Assembly: GCA_029856375.1 (NCBI GenBank)
Contig: JAHQWX010000075.1
Coordinates: 1 to 7,475 of the forward strand
Reading direction: 5' to 3'
Source of the DNA: Promethearchaeia archaeon
GTDB lineage: Archaea; Asgardarchaeota; Lokiarchaeia; Sigyniarchaeales; SOKP01
DNA length: 7,475 bases
The notes beneath the pieces were generated by a model that was not told where the DNA came from, did not search any database, and was given only the letters and a program-made list of their open reading frames with translations. Shown here piece by piece: positions 5,628 to 7,475 of this stretch (position 1 is the first letter of the stretch; each line of letters starts with the position of its first letter). A program made the translations under genes and the position numbers.

Positions 5628-5659
5628 TTCAAAATTATGTTTTACAAAATACTGTTGGA

Positions 5660-6502
5660 ATGTCTTCTTTTAATAAAAATTTAAGAATTTCTGTGGAAAT
5701 GGATAACGAACGAAAAGAATTAGAGGAAACTTCTAAAAAGAATGGGTCGTCAGTGAATCGGCCCGCAGAAATGCAGAGTGCAGAGCAAATAGCGAAAACA
5801 GAAAAAGTAAAGGAGTTAGAACACAAAAAATTAATGGATGAAAGGTTTGAAAATCAAATTGCGGTATTAGTCGATGTAGCAGATGATATGTCTAGAGATT
5901 ACGAGTTAGAAATTAAAAAAGGACATTTTGAGGTTATGTGTCCTTATCCGGAAATTATTAGAATCTATGAGAATGTTAAAGAGATGCTCGCTGAACGCGG
6001 TTGGCACGAACAAACACATATTTATTCCCAACAGATTAAACATTACCGCGATAAATTAGAAAAAGATGAAAAATTACGCGAGTTGGAGGCTCAAAAAGCG
6101 CAAAAACAGCACGAATACGAGACTATGCATAAAGTTGACGACTTAAATCTGATGGAATCAATATTAGATTCCCTCGACATGGAGGATCGGGTTTTAGATT
6201 TTGAAGAGAAAAAGCAAGCTCAAATCGATGAATCTGAGGAGATCCTTAAAATAATAAACGAAGCTGAGAGAAAAGCTAGGGAATACGACCATACGATAAA
6301 GGGAGGACAAATTCTTAAGCATAATTGTCCATATGAAGAAATAATTACGATTTATAAAGAAGCAAAGAGAAGGTTCGTAAGCATAGGATGGAATGTAGAA
6401 GCGAGTAACTTAACAAATTCAATCAGGTTTTATCAGAAAAAACTCAAACAAGACAAGAAATTAAGGGAGTTCGAAGAAAAAAAAAGACGAAAAAATCATT
6501 AG
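5660..6502 (+). CDS. Charged helical protein with an internal 129-residue duplication
   Basis: A 280-residue soluble protein of unknown function, very rich in Glu, Lys and Arg, with no signal peptide or membrane segment. It consists of an N-terminal charged region (1-57) and two copies of one helical unit, about residues 58-149 and 187-278, joined by an acidic linker (150-186). The copies align without gaps at an offset of 129: C94-P-Y and C223-P-Y, EIIRIY and EIITIY, GW at 114-115 and 243-244, Y129/Y258, KLEKDEKLRELE and KLKQDKKLREFE. The unit resembles TPR-like/coiled-coil helical repeats that I associate with Asgard genomes, which often act as protein-binding scaffolds; this is a recollection, not a search result. 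The start at 5660 has a TATA box at a suitable distance; M14 (5699) is an alternative. It is convergent with the presenilin-type gene, with 14 bases between stops. Confidence 0.88.
   Translation: MSSFNKNLRISVEMDNERKELEETSKKNGSSVNRPAEMQSAEQIAKTEKVKELEHKKLMDERFENQIAVLVDVADDMSRDYELEIKKGHFEVMCPYPEIIRIYENVKEMLAERGWHEQTHIYSQQIKHYRDKLEKDEKLRELEAQKAQKQHEYETMHKVDDLNLMESILDSLDMEDRVLDFEEKKQAQIDESEEILKIINEAERKAREYDHTIKGGQILKHNCPYEEIITIYKEAKRRFVSIGWNVEASNLTNSIRFYQKKLKQDKKLREFEEKKRRKNH
6477..6495 (-). terminator. Oligo-T tracts after the presenilin-type gene, inside the 3' end of the opposite gene
   Basis: On the minus strand, after the TAA at 6517, come runs of six and nine T. They are the reverse of the Lys codons that end the convergent repeat-protein gene. 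They fit an archaeal T-tract terminator that shares its bases with coding sequence of the opposite strand. Confidence 0.4.
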
Positions 6503-6506
6503 AAAA

Positions 6507-6518
6507 CTTTCTCTCTTT
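6507..6518 (+). terminator. Pyrimidine tract after the repeat-protein gene
   Basis: CTTTCTCTCTTT starts five bases after the TAG at 6500-6502 and overlaps the last codons of the convergent gene. A weak candidate for archaeal T-rich termination. Confidence 0.3.
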
Positions 6519-7437
6519 ATATTAGCAAATCAATTAAATATAAGAAATACAAAGTTCCTAATCCTAAAAAGATAGAAATTGGTAAACCGGGTAACATTCT
6601 ATTTTTTCTTAATCCTAAAATTGTGATTCCCGTACCTATTATCACAGCTATCGCCGTCGCGATCATAATTACTATATTATCTGTGAGAATTAGTGCGTGT
6701 GAAGTGAGCATGCTGTAAAAAGCCAAATCTCCAATTCCGATTTCTAACGAAGAAATCTCGTACGCGATTTCATATTCTCCGTTTTTTGTCATTCTTTCGA
6801 TTCTCTTTTGTTTTTCTTTTTCGGGATTTTGTTCAAATATAATCTCCATCATCTCTTTAATCGGACCTCTTCTGGATTTCACGGCAAAGATATCCCATAA
6901 AGCCATTGCTATTAATATTACTATTGTTGTATATTTTGGAATAACAATTCCCATAAAAGCTCCAATTAAAAATCCCACTAATAGAATAAACAAATTTTTA
7001 AATCGTTGAGAATCCCCTTTTAGATATTTATAGACCAGAAATGATGAAAAAACCACAACGCACCCTAACAAAACATATGTAGAGATTGTGTAAAATTCGT
7101 AAGTAGGACTGAGTAAATACACAATAATATCGCCAAATATCCACAATAGAGAAAAACTTAAGAACCAAAAGGAGAATGCAAAGATGAACTTAAGCACGCT
7201 AACACCTAATTTTTTCATTAAAAAAATCATAATAAAACTCGCTACTGCAGCGTATATTATAAATATTAATCCATTTAATAACGCCGCGCCTGCCCCTCCC
7301 TCTGATTCGGAAAACGGTACGCCCTCAATTTGAAATCCGGCTATAACATAGGTAATATATGCTAAAATTCCTGCTAATATTACAACTGTTATTATTGGTA
7401 GAGGAAAAAATTTTGCTTTTACCTGAAATGTAGGCAT
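6517..7437 (-). CDS. Presenilin/signal peptide peptidase-type intramembrane aspartyl protease (A22 family)
   Basis: An integral membrane GxGD protease that cuts transmembrane helices of other proteins. From the ATG at 7437 there are 306 residues and about nine hydrophobic segments. Catalytic D182 is in ALWDIFAV (family: YD) and D237 in GIGDLAFYSML (family: GxGD). The third signature, PALP, is present as PGLP (283-286) in LPGLPISIF. A charged 43-residue loop (187-230) joins the two catalytic helices, as in archaeal presenilin homologues. A first TM segment at 11-33 and a Gly/Ala-rich loop (43-52) precede the conserved core. The reading frame remains open upstream of 7437 to the window edge and encodes a plausible stretch (ETIREDISGPSF), so the real start may lie outside; no Shine-Dalgarno supports 7437. 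Family assignment is firm; activity with the PGLP variant is not proven. Confidence 0.9.
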   Translation of the reverse strand: MPTFQVKAKFFPLPIITVVILAGILAYITYVIAGFQIEGVPFSESEGGAGAALLNGLIFIIYAAVASFIMIFLMKKLGVSVLKFIFAFSFWFLSFSLLWIFGDIIVYLLSPTYEFYTISTYVLLGCVVVFSSFLVYKYLKGDSQRFKNLFILLVGFLIGAFMGIVIPKYTTIVILIAMALWDIFAVKSRRGPIKEMMEIIFEQNPEKEKQKRIERMTKNGEYEIAYEISSLEIGIGDLAFYSMLTSHALILTDNIVIMIATAIAVIIGTGITILGLRKNRMLPGLPISIFLGLGTLYFLYLIDLLI

Positions 7438-7475
7438 GAAACTAGGACCGGAAATATCTTCTCTTATAGTCTCTT

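Noticed and set aside
5635..5826. Minus-strand open frame of 63 codons
   Set aside because: Antisense to the start of the duplicated repeat protein; its Ser/Phe-rich composition is the expected mirror of Lys/Glu codons.
1..7475. tRNA, rRNA, CRISPR array or insertion sequence
   Set aside because: I found no cloverleaf, rRNA-like stretch, regularly spaced direct repeats, transposase motif or terminal inverted repeats with target duplications.

Overview
The window is AT-rich and reads as part of an archaeal chromosome, most likely from an Asgard archaeon (Promethearchaeota, Lokiarchaeia-like). The evidence is indirect but consistent. Promoters are archaeal TATA boxes. There is a Ras/Rab-type small GTPase with no C-terminal cysteine, an archaeal presenilin-type intramembrane protease, an XPD-type Fe-S helicase, an F420-hydrogenase-beta-like Fe-S protein, and a charged helical protein built from the 'IGW...LRE-E-K' repeat style I associate with Asgard genomes. 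I ran no database search.

Layout, left to right. Positions 1-1395 (minus) hold the N-terminal part of an XPD/Rad3 helicase that runs off the left edge; it has no ATG, GTG or TTG in frame ahead of its first conserved motif. A divergent intergenic region with TATA boxes for both directions follows. Positions 1517-2371 (plus) encode an unrecognised protein with six predicted membrane segments. Positions 2454-2981 and 2978-4153 (plus) are a two-gene operon with an ATGA overlap: a small GTPase followed by a membrane-embedded M28 metallopeptidase. A short convergent spacer carries pyrimidine tracts for both strands. Positions 5191-5394 (reading frame open to 5508) and 4225-5163 (minus) form a second operon: a small winged-helix protein, then a stand-alone FrhB/FdhB-like iron-sulfur flavoprotein. 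The promoter of this operon carries two perfect inverted repeats. Positions 5660-6502 (plus) encode a 280-residue helical protein that is an internal duplication with an exact 129-residue offset. Positions 6517-7437 (minus, frame open to the right edge) encode a presenilin/signal-peptide-peptidase homologue with both catalytic aspartates.

How the genes may work together. Only two adjacencies are strong enough to imply joint function: the translationally coupled GTPase and M28 peptidase, and the winged-helix protein and FrhB-like protein, where a redox- or cofactor-responsive circuit with autoregulation is a reasonable inference. The most unusual signals are the GTPase-peptidase coupling, the palindrome pair around the winged-helix promoter, the lack of a canonical start codon in two genes that both lie behind strong TATA boxes, and the altered PAL motif (PGLP) of the presenilin homologue.
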